64,000 nucleotides of DNA from Cryptomeria japonica (taxonomy: Eukaryota > Streptophyta > Pinopsida > Cupressales > Cupressaceae), in contig NC_081406.1 of the NCBI RefSeq assembly GCF_030272615.1, forward strand, positions 168,476,361 to 168,540,360. Direction: 5' to 3'. The notes under the pieces were generated by a model. That model saw only the letters and a list, made by a program, of their open reading frames with translations. It ran no database searches and was not told the DNA's origin. The position numbers were made by a program, and so were the translations under genes. Positions 11,768 to 23,696 of the stretch are shown piece by piece. How positions within the stretch are numbered: position 1 is the stretch's first letter; each line of letters starts with the position of its first letter.

Positions 11768-13119
11768 ATGGAAGGCTATAAACAATCTCAAAGGATTGTA
11801 TATCTACAAGAAGAGCTAGATCATGCAAATCAAGTGATTGCAGACATGCAAAGGCAAATGCAAAAATCTCTGAAAGTAAGAAGAAGATTATCTGATGACT
11901 TGCAGGATTCTCAAGAGTTAGTGGAACAAATTGAAACATCATCTGAGAACAGTATATTTGAAGAGACTAAAGAAATGATTGGAGTATTGAAAGAAAAGAA
12001 CAAAGCATTGGCTGATCAACTAAAAGAAATGAAAAGAGAACATGAACATTTCAGTACACAGATGACTGAAAATCGAGATGCATTGAGGATAGCAGAGGAT
12101 AAAGCAAGAGATCTACAAAGAGAGAAACAACAGCTTGAAGTCTTAGTATCTGATAAGAATGATGAAATCGTAAGGTTAATTGGGATTCAACAAAATATGA
12201 TAGACCAACTAGGTTATGCACATCATGAAGCAATTCTAAAGAATGATGAGAATCAAGCATTGAAACTTGAAGTATCAAGGTTGACTGATGAACTTGAAAC
12301 AGAGAAGAAATCCAAAGAAACATTGGAGAAGAGTTATGAAGCATCGAAGATGTTGGATGAGCAACTGAATACAAGAAGACCCAAAAAAGATGCAGGACTC
12401 GGTTACAAAGGAAAAGACTCTACCAAGAGAGAATTCATACTATCGAGAGAGGAGAATCATCAAAGCAAGCTGGAAACAGGAATAAAATCAAAAGGAAGAA
12501 GCCTATTTGCTACTACTCTGGAAATCAAGGTCATACTGCCAACATATGCCAGATCAGAAAAGGTAAGCAACCGAATATCACTAAGTCAAATGATTATTGT
12601 TATGATTGCAATAAATATGGTCACACATCTAATCAATGTAGGACAAAGTTTGTTAACAACTATCAAAAGGAAAATTTCAAAGGGTTTTGTAAAAACTGTA
12701 ATAGATATGGACATAGTACCGAGAAGTGTTTGCTTAAGCAAAAGAACCACATGTGGTCTGCACACCGAGCAAACACTAGTGGTTACCGAACTCACAAAGA
12801 TCCTTACCGATAATATGCAGTAGTACCATGGGATTACAATACAAGGATATGGTACGAATGTTGTGGAAGATATGGACATATAAGTGGCAACTATTTTATA
12901 AGGTTTGGAATGAACAACCGAAGATCATGGAGAAATCCTGGTATGGCATGTTTTCATTGTCACAAAGTTGGACATTTAGTTGTAGATTGTAGAGATCAAC
13001 CTAGAGGAGACACTGAAGAGATAAAAGAAAAATTCAAGATGATTTGGAAAAAGAAGGAAATCATGTCAGATGAAGAAAGCACCTTACCTACCGAGTTAGG
13101 TGCACCTATTACAAATTAA
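11768..13119 (+). pseudogene. ORF1: coiled-coil protein with five CCHC zinc knuckles (gag-like), broken
   Basis: I start it at the ATG at 11768, 49 bases after the PBS; the open frame runs back into the LTR but that part is not coding in any known design. Residues 1 to about 210 are heptad-rich Glu/Lys/Gln/Leu sequence, a strong coiled coil. A frameshift near 12400-12500 moves the reading to another frame, which holds an array of knuckles: CYYSGNQGHTANIC (second Cys replaced by Ser), CYDCNKYGHTSNQC, CKNCNRYGHSTEKC, a degenerate fourth around CCGRYGH, and CFHCHKVGHLVVDC. An in-frame TAA at 12811 separates the fourth and fifth; the natural stop is 13117-13119. Zinc knuckles indicate RNA binding in the retroelement particle. 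The usual copia UBN2/DUF4219 gag domain was not seen. Confidence 0.8.
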
Positions 13120-13664
13120 TCAGAAAAGGTATGAAGGGACTGCATTCTCCAAAGGTTAAAATCATAACAATTCCTATTCTATTATGTACTAAATTCAAAA
13201 TCTGCATAGTTAAGATGCATTAGTAAGTTTGAAATTCTATCAAAAGTACTTTACAGGAAACCTGTCAAGTCGGTGAATACAGGAAGCCTATCAAGTCAGT
13301 AAACAAGGAAATTTGGTTACTTGGTTAAAACAAAAAAAAGGGAGTAAATCAATTAAAGGTAAACCAAGTGCATTTAATGTTTTGACCTAACTCGCACGGA
13401 GCCTGATAAGGTATTTTGTGTACTTAAAGGTATTTTTGCGGTCATTTTCATTCACCAAGTTTTCAAATGAGCAGAGCAAAGTGAATCAAGGTGATCAAAA
13501 CTTCATTCAAAGCGAATCCAAGGTATTTACATCAAATCTCATCACTGTTAAGCTGGCTTTCCGATCTTGTCAAATTGCTATTATCTACCAAGTGTGAAGC
13601 ATCTGCCGTTTGTAAACCATCAAACCCTAAGGATAGTTTGCTAAGTTTTATCTGGAATTTACAA
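13120..13664 (+). other. spacer between ORF1 and ORF2 of the outer element
   Basis: About 545 bases without a convincing gene. The ORF2 frame is open upstream of its ATG back to about 13491 but has no ATG there. No intron signals or second PBS were recognised. Confidence 0.4.
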
Positions 13665-14635
13665 ATGGCACCCAAGATCCAAGATCCCGTAGTTGTCAAG
13701 AATGTGGAGAATCCCTCATTGAAATACACTTTGACTCCTAAAGTCGCCTCTGAACGAGATGACAAAACTGGCTTTTCACTCATCTCGGATCAAGTCTTGT
13801 TAGTTGAAGAAGTTAGATTCTTCGCCAAATGTCATGTTGAAGAACTTGGTCATGTTGAGATTAGTGACACATATGATGAGCTATGTACTGATGGAAAAAT
13901 GGATAGCAAGTTTGAGCATATCAAAATCAAGGGATTAATTGAATCCCTAGCCTATCCCCGTGTGTTCAAACCCCAGTGGGTTAAGTTTGTTTTAAGTAGA
14001 GTTCATGATGATTTTATGTGGCTAGAGGAGCAACCATTCAAAATCACTAAGGAAATCATTCATGTGATCACTTGGTATCCTATCTATGATCATGCACGAG
14101 CATAGAAAATGATATCATAGAAGGAGTTAATCAGTTTAACTAGAGTAGAATCTGATTACCGAGGACTGAAACTGAATAATGTCACTGATGCAGAACTTAA
14201 ATTTGCAATTAGAGTAATTGGTTATTGTTTCTTCCAATCAACAAGGGAAAATAGTGTACCCTGTGCAGTAGTTGACTTAGCCTATAAAATAGTGAAAAAG
14301 GGAATGAAAGTTGATTTATGTGAAGTGCTACTAAAGACCTTGTTTGAGAACCTAAACACAATAAGGAAGCCAAAAAAGAACAACTCAGCAAATACACTAA
14401 AGTTTGGTTCACTTCTTGTATGCATGTTTTTCTACTTTGAGAAGTTCTTTCCCTCAGTCGGTAAAGTAGTTTGGGAGCTACACCGACCTATCACCCATCA
14501 AATTAATGACTTTATCAAGAGACTAGGAAATAATTTTAATGATATCATGGATGACTACTTCAGCAAATTTCAAGAAAAGATGCACAACAGAAACTAGATT
14601 CCACCATAGCTGGTAGAGAAATATAAGGATGATAT
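13665..14635 (+). pseudogene. ORF2 of the outer element, 5' part (unknown protein)
   Basis: Begins at the first in-frame ATG, MAPKIQDPVV. Stops at 14103, 14118, 14595 and 14607 interrupt one otherwise continuous frame; the first two look like former CAG codons (A-stop-KMIS-stop-KELI). The protein is mixed alpha-helical in character, with phrases such as AYPRVFKPQWVKFVLSRVHD and LKFGSLLVCMFFYFEKFFP. It is cut after codons for KYKDDI by the inner element, whose 5 bp TSD GATAT encodes that DI. I do not recognise a family; it is not protease, integrase, RT or RNase H. It continues at 28026. Confidence 0.7.
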
Positions 14636-16279
14636 TGTAGACACCCAAAAATGGTCAAACGCTTGCGAGGTCATACTTTAACATTTGCGCATTGCCTCAT
14701 TTTAGGTTTTTGCGTCGCATTAACATTTCTCCTATGTCACGCACTTGGTCTTTATCATTTGCGAACATTGAGTCATTCTTCTATATTCTTCAATCATCTC
14801 ATCCTTGAATTTGGTCTTGTCAACAACATTATCCAGTCATGATTTTGATCGAACTTATCTTGTTGCATCAATGTGCGTGCTAATTTGTCATCATTTTGGA
14901 CATCGTCAATCCTAATTAGGGTTTTGTCCTCCTATCAATCTTGCGATCGATTTGTCATCAATCGTTGCTCTCTTATCAATCTTATCATTTTGGACATCGT
15001 CAATCCTAATTAGGGTTTTGTCCTCTTTTCAATCTTATCATCTGGCGATTGGTTTATCAATCTTGTCGTTTTACGATCAATTTGTCATCGATCGTTGTCA
15101 TGTTGGATTTTGTCATTTTGGCGATTGATTTGTCATCGATCATGGTCATTTCCAATCTTGTCATCTTGCAATCTATTTTGTCATCGATTCTTGTCCTTTT
15201 GTCAATCTTGTCATTTTGCGACCGATTTGTCATCGATCGTTGTTTGTCTCAATTATGTCAATTTGGATCAATTTGTCATTGTTCCTCGTCAATTGGTGCA
15301 TTTCTCAATCAAATTGTTTATCGCATTGGTCATTTATCAATTCAAAATCATGACATTAATTATCTTCAATCAAGACCTAATTGTCATTTTTGCACTTCTA
15401 ATTCGCCTTCTAGGGTTTTATGATTTATTCATTTAACCTAATTTGTCATTTCTTCCTCTAGGATTACTAAATTATTTATTAATCCTAAGTCTTCTCATTA
15501 CAATTAAATCTTCATTTAATTGGCTAATTATTCTTCCTCTTGTAAATTAATTAATAAATGACAAATTGTTAATTAATTTACCTAATTTCTTCTAGTTCCT
15601 AATTTCCTATTTTTCCATCAATTTCTAATTCCTAATTTGTCATCAATTTCAATTTTCTAATTTTCTCAATTTCTAATTTCTTTTCCCTCCTATTTCATCT
15701 CCTAATTCTATGGGAATGACATTTCAATTTGTCATAAATTGTCATAATTGATAATCAATCAATTTTGACATAGAATGTGTCATAATTTGTCATCAATTAT
15801 CAATCAATCAAATTGTACATGGAATGTGCATAATTTGTCATAATTTGTCATATTGATTTGCAATTTCCATTTGAATTGCATCATGCTAATCTTGTCATTT
15901 ATCCAATTCTTCTATAAATTGGATGATTTTCAATCAAGGCTAATAATCCTTAATCCCGAATCCCTAATCAAACTATCGAATTTGTGCTTCTAGTACTCTT
16001 GACCAAATAACCAATATCCATCTTGCTTTCAATTGTATGTGTGCACTTGTAGGTGAGATCCACAAATCCATTTGAAGAGGAAAGAAGAAAAATGGAGCCG
16101 CATGGAAGAAGCATCCAAATCATCATCTGGTTTGCATGATATTTGCTTTTGAATGCTTTGTTTTTATGTCTCTATTGAGTGTGCTTAGGAATTAGATCAT
16201 TGCAATGTGTGTTTGGGATTGAGCTAGTAATGATGAATATGTTTCTATTGTTTTGATGATTCCTAATTCCGATGCTACA
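14636..16279 (+). repeat. 5' LTR of the inner element
   Basis: 1,644 bp, TGTAGACACC to GATGCTACA. The middle (about 14880-15270) is a degenerate array built of TTTGTCATCGATCGTTG and CAATCTTGTCATTTTGCG phrases, including a direct repeat of ATTTTGGACATCGTCAATCC at about 14893 and 14988. Frames inside it are open but repeat-derived. Confidence 0.93.
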
Positions 16280-16284
16280 TTAAT

Positions 16285-16297
16285 TGGTGAACCCGAC
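16285..16297 (+). promoter_or_regulatory. primer-binding site of the inner element (tRNA unassigned)
   Basis: TGGTGAACCCGAC starts five bases after the LTR. It begins with TGG as required to pair with a tRNA CCA end, and is not the methionine type used by the copia elements here. I cannot name the tRNA safely. Confidence 0.6.
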
Positions 16298-18371
16298 ATG
16301 AATACTAACCTTCTAACCCCTTTACTGTGTTTTGGAGTGCTTCTAAGTTGATTTTGCAGGTCAAAAACCCAAAAACAGGGTCGTGCAGGGTATTCTGGAC
16401 ACTTCTGCGCTTGTGTCCTGCATCTTGCGCCTGTGTCATGCATCTTGCGCTTGTGTAGGTGACATCTTGCGCTTGTGTCAAACATCTTGCACCTGTGTCA
16501 TGAGTTCTGCGCTTGTGTAAAGTCCAGAACAGAGGTGAAAAATGCAGTGTTTACTTGAAATTTTTGGTGTTTTTGCATTCTATTTTCTGTGCTTTGGATT
16601 TTGGTACTAATTATTTGTGCAGAATCTTGGCATACGCATGGCAAAGACTACAAATCAAACTACTAACATGTGTTATGCAGAATCGAGGGTCAAAGACAAC
16701 AAATCAAACCTCTAACTTGGGTTTTGCAGGTTGCCTTGGAGAAACAATCAAACTGTGTGTTTGAGATTTTTAATTAGGCACTTAGTGATTTATAAGTAGG
16801 TTGGAATGAACATTTGTTTTCTTTGATTGTTAAGTGTGACATTGGAGTAGGAGAGTATGCTCTCATCCTTCATAGGGTGATCAGAAATCTAGATCTTCAA
16901 TACCATGCTTGTGTTGTTGATTGTTTGTCACCATTAGAGGGCCTGCCTTCCCGACCACTTTGCTTTTTGCAAGCAAGTGATAATTGTGAGAAGGGAACGA
17001 CCCAAAGTGAGTACGGCTAGAATTCCTTGGCATTCTAACTCACTATAAAAAAATACCTGATGAGCGAAAGCTTTGAAGGAAGGGTTACGTGGGAATTGCA
17101 GTTACTTGGGAAGTGATGCCCCTTGAAACTCTTTCTCATATCAACATCTAAGTAGGGCCTTTTGGTCTAAATCATGCTTGCGCGACTACATTTTTTTGGT
17201 ATCTTGATGGGCTTAATGTCTCAATCATGCTTGCGTGACATCAAGGAGTAATGCTTAACATAAATCCTTACTAAACACCTTGTTTTTAGAGGCCAAAAAC
17301 CCTTCTAGTTGCTTGAGAAGGACAAATTAGGATACTTGGAAGAGATACTAAGTTTGCCATGGGGAGATTTCCATGGGGACTGATGCTTGGCTGCCCTGAG
17401 AAGTGAGTGCCGTGGAGGGGAGCCTGTGGGGTCAAGCATCTATGTATTCTCCTTGAATCTCATAATGAGTCTACCTCTCAAGTACCTAATGTCCTTGCCT
17501 ACCATAAGAAATGTGGGAATGAGCATGATTGTCTTGAGTCTAAGTTGTAATATCTTATATTATTTGATTGTCAAAAGTTGAATTTTATCTCATTTCAAAA
17601 AGCAAAACAAATTGATCCAACATAAGACTAAACACAAGAGACATTCATCCAACAAAAATTCAACAAGATTCAAAGATCATATTCCTAAAGCATGGTTATC
17701 CAACATTGTTCAAAAACTTGTCTCAACGTTCATGTCACTTACATTTAGGTTCATCTTAGGTTGCATTTTTCAAAGTCATTGTCAAGTATCAAGGTTAGGT
17801 TTCACCTAAGTCATACTACTTTTCATATCAATAAGGGTCATCCATTTGCATATGTCCTCTTGCATTAAAGTCATACCCTTGTCATACATTGCATACCTTA
17901 GGTCTCTTCATTAAGCTTAAGTCATTATCATATCATATTAGGGTCACTTGCATATTAATTGTCCCTTTGCATATAGTGTCAAAACTAGGTTTTGTCATCC
18001 TTGAGTAATCCAAATCTTTGATAAACCCTAAGTCATTGTTAGGAAGTTTAGACCTTATCAAACCTTTTGTCCTTTTGTCATCAATATCATTTCATCAAAC
18101 CTAGCTTAGTATCCAAGCATATAGGGGAGACATTGTCATTTTGTCCTTTTGTCACATGGTCCTTTTGTCCTTTGAGGTCTAGACATCATTTCAATTTCCT
18201 AAAGGTCTCTTTTAGATTTGCATTCATAAGTTTGTCAAAATCTTCAAAAACAACCAAAAAACATAGCTTGCATTCTTGCCATAGATTGCATGCTCGTCTA
18301 TCTAGTTGGCATTTTGTATATCATACATTATCCTTGAAAAAATTCCAAAAATATTGCATGTGCATAGTGAC
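16298..18371 (+). other. untranslated leader of the inner element
   Basis: About 2.1 kb between the PBS and the sense ORF without a convincing coding frame. It includes the 20 bp repeat array at 16406-16518 and a short repeated phrase AATCATGCTTGCG (about 17172 and 17223). From 17600 on it has many GTCATT/GTCCTTTTGTC phrases like those in the LTR. Confidence 0.5.
16406..16518 (+). repeat. 20 bp tandem array of TGCGCTTGTGT
   Basis: Six copies of TGCGCTTGTGT or TGCGCCTGTGT (one TGCACCTGTGT) start at 16406, 16426, 16446, 16468, 16488 and 16508, separated by about 9-11 bases often reading CATGCATCT. The same motif reappears near the other end of the internal region at 25735-25841. Confidence 0.9.
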
Positions 18372-21275
18372 ATGTCTATTGAAACAAGGTTCCAAGCACC
18401 GATGATGCAACAAAGTTTGACATATCAACCGACAATGCAATCAAATTTTAATCCAAGGCAATCACAATTATATCCAACCCAACAACAAGGCAATATTGGT
18501 CAAACTTTTCATGATGATGTAAATGTCCAAATACAAAAGTTAGAGGAGAAGCTAGCTCAAGAAAATGAGATTTTGGAACAAAGAGTGAAAAACATTCAGA
18601 AGAATAGATCACAAACATCCAAAATGTTTCAAAAATTTCAAGGTCGAAATCCAAATATTGAGCCAATTGATGTAAGATCTCTTCTTGAATGCTCAGACAT
18701 ACCAGCTCTCCTCTCACAAATAGAGATGATGAAACAATTTCAAGAAAAGAGACAACATCAATTTCAACATTATGTGCCTCCACAACAAGAACAAGAAGGT
18801 ATTTACTATCAATCAGATTTTCAACCAATACAACCAATGGTTCAACCAATTGTCCAACATATACAACCAACACAACCAATGGTCCAATTTCAACAATATG
18901 TCCAACCAACTATACAATGTCAACAAATAGTCCAACCAATGGTGGAATATCAACAAGTTCAAGTTCAACCAACATATCAATGTCAACAATTGCCACCAGA
19001 CATTCAAAAACAAAGGTTGCAGCACACACCAAGCCGAATTTTGAACATGTCAAACCAATTTGATCAACACCAAGTCCAATATCAAAACATGACATCAGAT
19101 CAGAACCAACTCCTTGCCAGACAAGTTCAAATTCCAGATACAACCATGTCAAAACCTTGAAAGAAAGGTGGCTTTATTGCAAGGCTCTTAAGGAAACTAC
19201 CAAGTGAGTTTATTGAGGAAGATCAAGATAATACACTTATGTCTAGCAATGCCTCATCCCCCCATAAACAAATTGACTCTCCAGTGGCATCTATCCCTAC
19301 ACCTTTAGAAGTTTCACAAGAACCTTCCACATTGTCCTCATCAAACAATACACCCAAGGATGCAATTATCCAAGAGCTATCCATAATTGATTGCCACTAT
19401 AATCCAATTCATGATGCACATCCTTGTCTTTTATCAGAAATACAAGACCCAATGCCACCATGCACTTTATTGCCATTACCTGTTTTTGAGGATCCCATTC
19501 GAAGTCCCTCTTCCTCATGTTCAAGCATTGATTCCTTGTCAGAATCCATCACAAATGTTCAAAGTGCATTTCCTTCATGCCAAAGCATTGATTCCTTGTC
19601 AGAATCCTCCATGCATATCCAAAGTCCAACCTCATGTCAAGAGGATAATTTAGAGCATGAAGAAACATGTCTTAAAACAGATCAAGATCAAGATCCTAAA
19701 ACCTTATCATCCCATCCAATTGTTGACCAGGACCCCATGTTCCCAGACACTCATGACAATTCCCCTATTCTTGTCCATCCTATCCAAAGTCCTATTGACA
19801 CTCCATTCCCCGAGCAAGATCAAGATATCCTAGTCCATCCAATCCCAAATGATCCCCTTCCATTTCATGAAAAAAATGTCCTTTCAAATCCCATTGACAT
19901 TCCACTTCCTAAGAAAGATCAAGATATCCCTTCCATCCTTTCCGATGATCCCATTAAAAGTCAAGAGCAAAGCACCTTTAAAGAGGATTCCAATGATCTT
20001 CCTCTTTGTCAAGATCAAATTATTCCTTTAAATCCTCCACAAGATCCTTTTGTTCCTCCATCTCCTTGTCTTAATGCTCCATGTACACTCCAAGATCGCA
20101 TTTCTTTTGATGATCCCATTATTTCTCCCATTCCATCTCTTGAAGAACCTGTCATTGAACCATGTCCACTACACAATCCTAGTCTCTCTTGTGATCCTGA
20201 TCCCCCTAGTGATCCTAATCCCCCTCATGATTCTAACGTGTTAGTGCAAGACGTTCATGAACCCTTGACATGCATAATGGGTTCTTCCACTTTGGTGCAA
20301 TCCGATCCACTTCAAGATCTCATTATTTCTCTCATATCATATCCACCTCATAATGGACTCGTGTCTTCTTCCCAAAGAAAAGAGTATCCTACAAGTCAAA
20401 ATATTCATAAAGGCAAAGGGGTAGACCTTCACAAGCAAGAACCCCTTCATATCAAAGAAGATCTTAATGGTCATGGCTACAGAGCTCACACTCAAGGCGT
20501 TGGTATCCCTTCAAAGTCAAAATCCAAATGTCCACCTTCCCCATCATCGCTTCCATCCATTCTAGGTCCCTATATCCCTCCATCTCCTATGCAACATTAG
20601 TAAAGGCACACATCTTGGAGAACCTTCCATCCATCCCACATGCTTCCATATCATTCCCATCCACACCGACATTCATTCCCTCTTCCAAGCAATTTGGATG
20701 CCAAGTATAAACGTCATAAGTCTAGCAATCCACTTGTATTCAAAGATCAACATGTCCAATATAATCGACATGTCAAAACAAAGAGAAATATGATCTATAA
20801 AGAAAAGGAAATATCCAAAAGGCCACAAAGGCCCACTGAGAAAAATAAAGCAAAGTCAAAATATATATGGGTTCCTAAATCCCTTGTGCAAGCAATGCAC
20901 TCCAAGGAACCACAAAAGCATGAAAAATCAAAAACCATGTGGATCCCCAAGAAGCTCCTTGAAGCACAAAGAGAAACATCAAACTTGGCATCTAAAATTG
21001 CTGTTCCTCCATCCCAACCTCTCAAATTTGTTCCTCCATCACCTCCTTCATCCGTTTTGGGCCCTTATGTCCCAAAATCCATAGTCGTTCCTTCGTCAAA
21101 ATCTCAATATCCAAAATACGTCTTTCCTCCATCAGTCCATCACCCCTCAAGGTGTGTGCCAATGTCGATCTTGCCAACATTTCCATCCAGTGAAGCCCAA
21201 TTCTTCCAGTACCCTATCCATTATCCAATGCATATTTTCCATCCTTCGATCCCTTTGATCCAATCCTTTGCATAA
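18372..21275 (+). pseudogene. sense ORF of the inner element: Pro/Ser/Gln-rich protein of unknown function
   Basis: Start chosen at ATG 18372 (MSIETRFQAPM). One frame runs to 20597 with a single TGA at 19158, then TAG-TAA at 20598-20603, then continues to 21275; a neighbouring frame is also plausible around 20600-20700, so an indel may lie there. Layout: a short coiled coil (KLEEKLAQENEILEQRVK), a Gln/Pro/Val-rich stretch of repeated QPMVQ-like units, a GGFIARLLRKLPSEF segment, a long Pro/Ser/Asp-rich region with DQDI and DPI repeats, then a basic segment with a duplicated motif, YIWVPKSLVQA and TMWIPKKLLEA. No zinc knuckle, protease or RT is visible. It may be a diverged gag-like or accessory protein; I do not recognise it. 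Confidence 0.6.
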
Positions 21276-23696
21276 ATCCTTGCCTTAATTTCATCTTATT
21301 TTCCATGTCCTTATCCTACCAACGTCTTTGAGCATACTTTTAAAGGTCATGGTTCATTTTTTTTTCAAGGCTACTCTCCAAACAAAAAGATGCTTGAGTC
21401 CTTCCTCCATCCCTATCATGTGTCCGTCTTCTGTTGAAAAAAGTCAAAAAGAAGAAAAAAATAAAGAAAAAATAAAGAAAAAGAAAAAAAGTAAAGCAAA
21501 AATAATTCGTCCACTGGTGAAAACCTGGCAAACAGGCGCCTTGGGCAAGTACCATGATGAAAACCTGGCAAACAGGCATCATGCGTAATCTATGAACTTC
21601 TTGCACACCACACTTGGGGGCAGGTTTCCTCCTTCATATTATATTGCCCTTCATTATCCTATCGAACCCCTGTCATTACCCTTCATATCCTATTGTCCCT
21701 CATGTCCAATTTCCCTTTCCACCTTTGATCTTGACAAAGTTGAGGATCTTCATGAGCATCATGCTTTCAACTTTTAGTCCATATCCATTTGCTTATTATA
21801 ACCTTTCATCCATATTCCCTAGCTTATTGCAACTTTCTGCCACTATTCCTTAGCCTACCCCAACCTTTAGTCCATGTCCCTTATCCATTCTTGGTCTTGC
21901 TTATCCTATCCATATCTTATCACTATCCATACACTCTCTTTCTGTCCCTTGATCTTGATCTAACATAAGGACGCAAAATTTAAACATGGTTTCAAAAACC
22001 TCTTGACATGTCCCTCATGCCATGTTCTTGCTTTACATTGTCATATCCAGTCTCTTGTCCTATCACGCAATAGCCCTTGAAAATTGCATCCGCATTGTCT
22101 CCATAATAAAAGGCCTTTGTCTTCCATCTATCCATCATCATTTCAGCAAGCCTGTTTATTCACCTGTCATATTCCTTGCCTTGCTAGACACTAGGGGCAA
22201 AAGATCATAAAAATTTCAAAAAGTCCTGAAAAAAATTCATAAAAATTGGAAAATGTCCTTAAATAAAACCAAAAAAATTGAAAAATGTCCTGAAATAATC
22301 CAAAAAAAATTGAAAATTGTCCTTAAAAAATTCAAAAAAAATCAAATAAATGTCCTGAAATAATTCAAAAAAATTTGAAAAATGTCCTGAAAAAATCCTA
22401 AAAAATCGAATAATGTCCTAAAAAAAATCATAAAAATTGAATAATGTCCTGAAAAAAGTCATAAAAATTGAAAAATGTCCTGAAATAATCCAAAAAAATC
22501 AAATAATGTCCTGAAAAAAAAATTCAAAAAAATTAAAAAATGTCCTGAAAAAAGATCACAAAAAATCATATAAAGTCTTGAAAAAATGAAAACACAAAAT
22601 TTTTTTTTATAAAACTCACAAAAACAAGCATTTTGCAAATCAATAACTTCTCTGCGCATAGACAAATCACTGAGCATCCATCCAACGACAATCAACTCAA
22701 CACTGCGCTTTAATGAAATCATGCTTTAACCGAATGAACTTTTTCAATCAAAACCAAACATTCAAACTGATCACAATTGTCATCTCAATCGAACATCAAC
22801 ATCGATATCATTTGTCCTTGTCTCTTCTATCATGGGTCTAATACAGGGTGTGGTATACTCGAAACCAGACTGTGTCCTATCTTAGACGGGGTATCGCATT
22901 TCCTGAAACCAGACAACATGATCGTCCTATCAACGCTTTCAACTTTTGACAATGAAGATCAAGATGTTTGTTTGATTTGTTTGAATTTACGCATCTTATC
23001 TTTTTCTTGGTTTATCTTCGATCATGTTCTTATGTTGCTCGATGATGTCACTGAGTGATTTAGAGTGACCAAGATGGCTCATGGTCTCTTTCTTTGATTG
23101 TGATTGTCGTTTGTCTATGATGTGTCTGTCTTTTGCAAAAAGGGTTGCATTTCAGCTCTGGCCTTCCATGCCATGATGCTACGCATCCATTTTGCTACAT
23201 AAAAATAAAGGTTCTCACCTACAAAGTGCATTACTGAAAGTAAGTTTTTCGTCATCTCTAATTGTCCTCTGTCTTATTTCTTCTTACTAACATTTCTTCC
23301 GACCGGTCGGATAGTCAGTTCGGTCTAGTGCTCCGATCTCCAAACATACATATTGCGTCCTGCATCCATTTGTTTAGTACATTTGCATTGCATCAAGCAT
23401 CACGTCAAACATTTATCCATTTCATATTATAAATGCATCAAAAACACAAAAAAAAAAAATGCATCCACACATGTTCCACAATGGTACATAAATAGTACAT
23501 AAGTCATCCATACATAGCAAAATAACATTAGTCATAACACATTGCATCCCATCATATCGATGCATTTCATATCACATATCATAATAATATCGGAGTACAA
23601 AATCAGACTGTCTGTCCTAAGTATGGCCCGTAGGCTGACTACAACATGTCAAACTACATAATGTCCACTGTCTATCATAAGGAGCCTGTGCCTCTG
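21276..23696. other. non-coding spacer between the two convergent ORFs of the inner element
   Basis: About 2.4 kb with no recognised protein. Near 21519 and 21560 the phrase GAAAACCTGGCAAACAGGC is repeated, and CATGATG/CATCATG flank the second copy as a short inverted repeat. The minisatellite at 22205-22590 lies here. The remainder has low-complexity CCAT/TCAT-rich sequence like the sense ORF. Confidence 0.5.
22205..22590. repeat. about 31 bp A-rich minisatellite
   Basis: About eleven degenerate copies of a unit containing AAAAATTGAAAAATGTCCTG with a 29-35 base period, marked by TGTCCT at 22255, 22287, 22318, 22350, 22385, 22416, 22445, 22478, 22508 and 22542. Variation between units is in A-run length. 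Confidence 0.9.

Noticed and set aside
14651-15436. Several open frames in the inner 5' LTR, repeated in the 3' LTR near 26433-27177
   Set aside because: They follow the GTCATC-type array, overlap in several frames and have no domain; better explained by repeats lacking stops.
17057-17069. Hammerhead-like CTGATGAGCGAAA core in the inner leader
   Set aside because: A hammerhead needs a stem II with loop between CTGATGA and GAAA; here only two bases separate them, so no functional fold is possible.
22205-22590. CRISPR-like regular repeat
   Set aside because: Units are contiguous and degenerate without unique spacers, and the DNA is plant nuclear.
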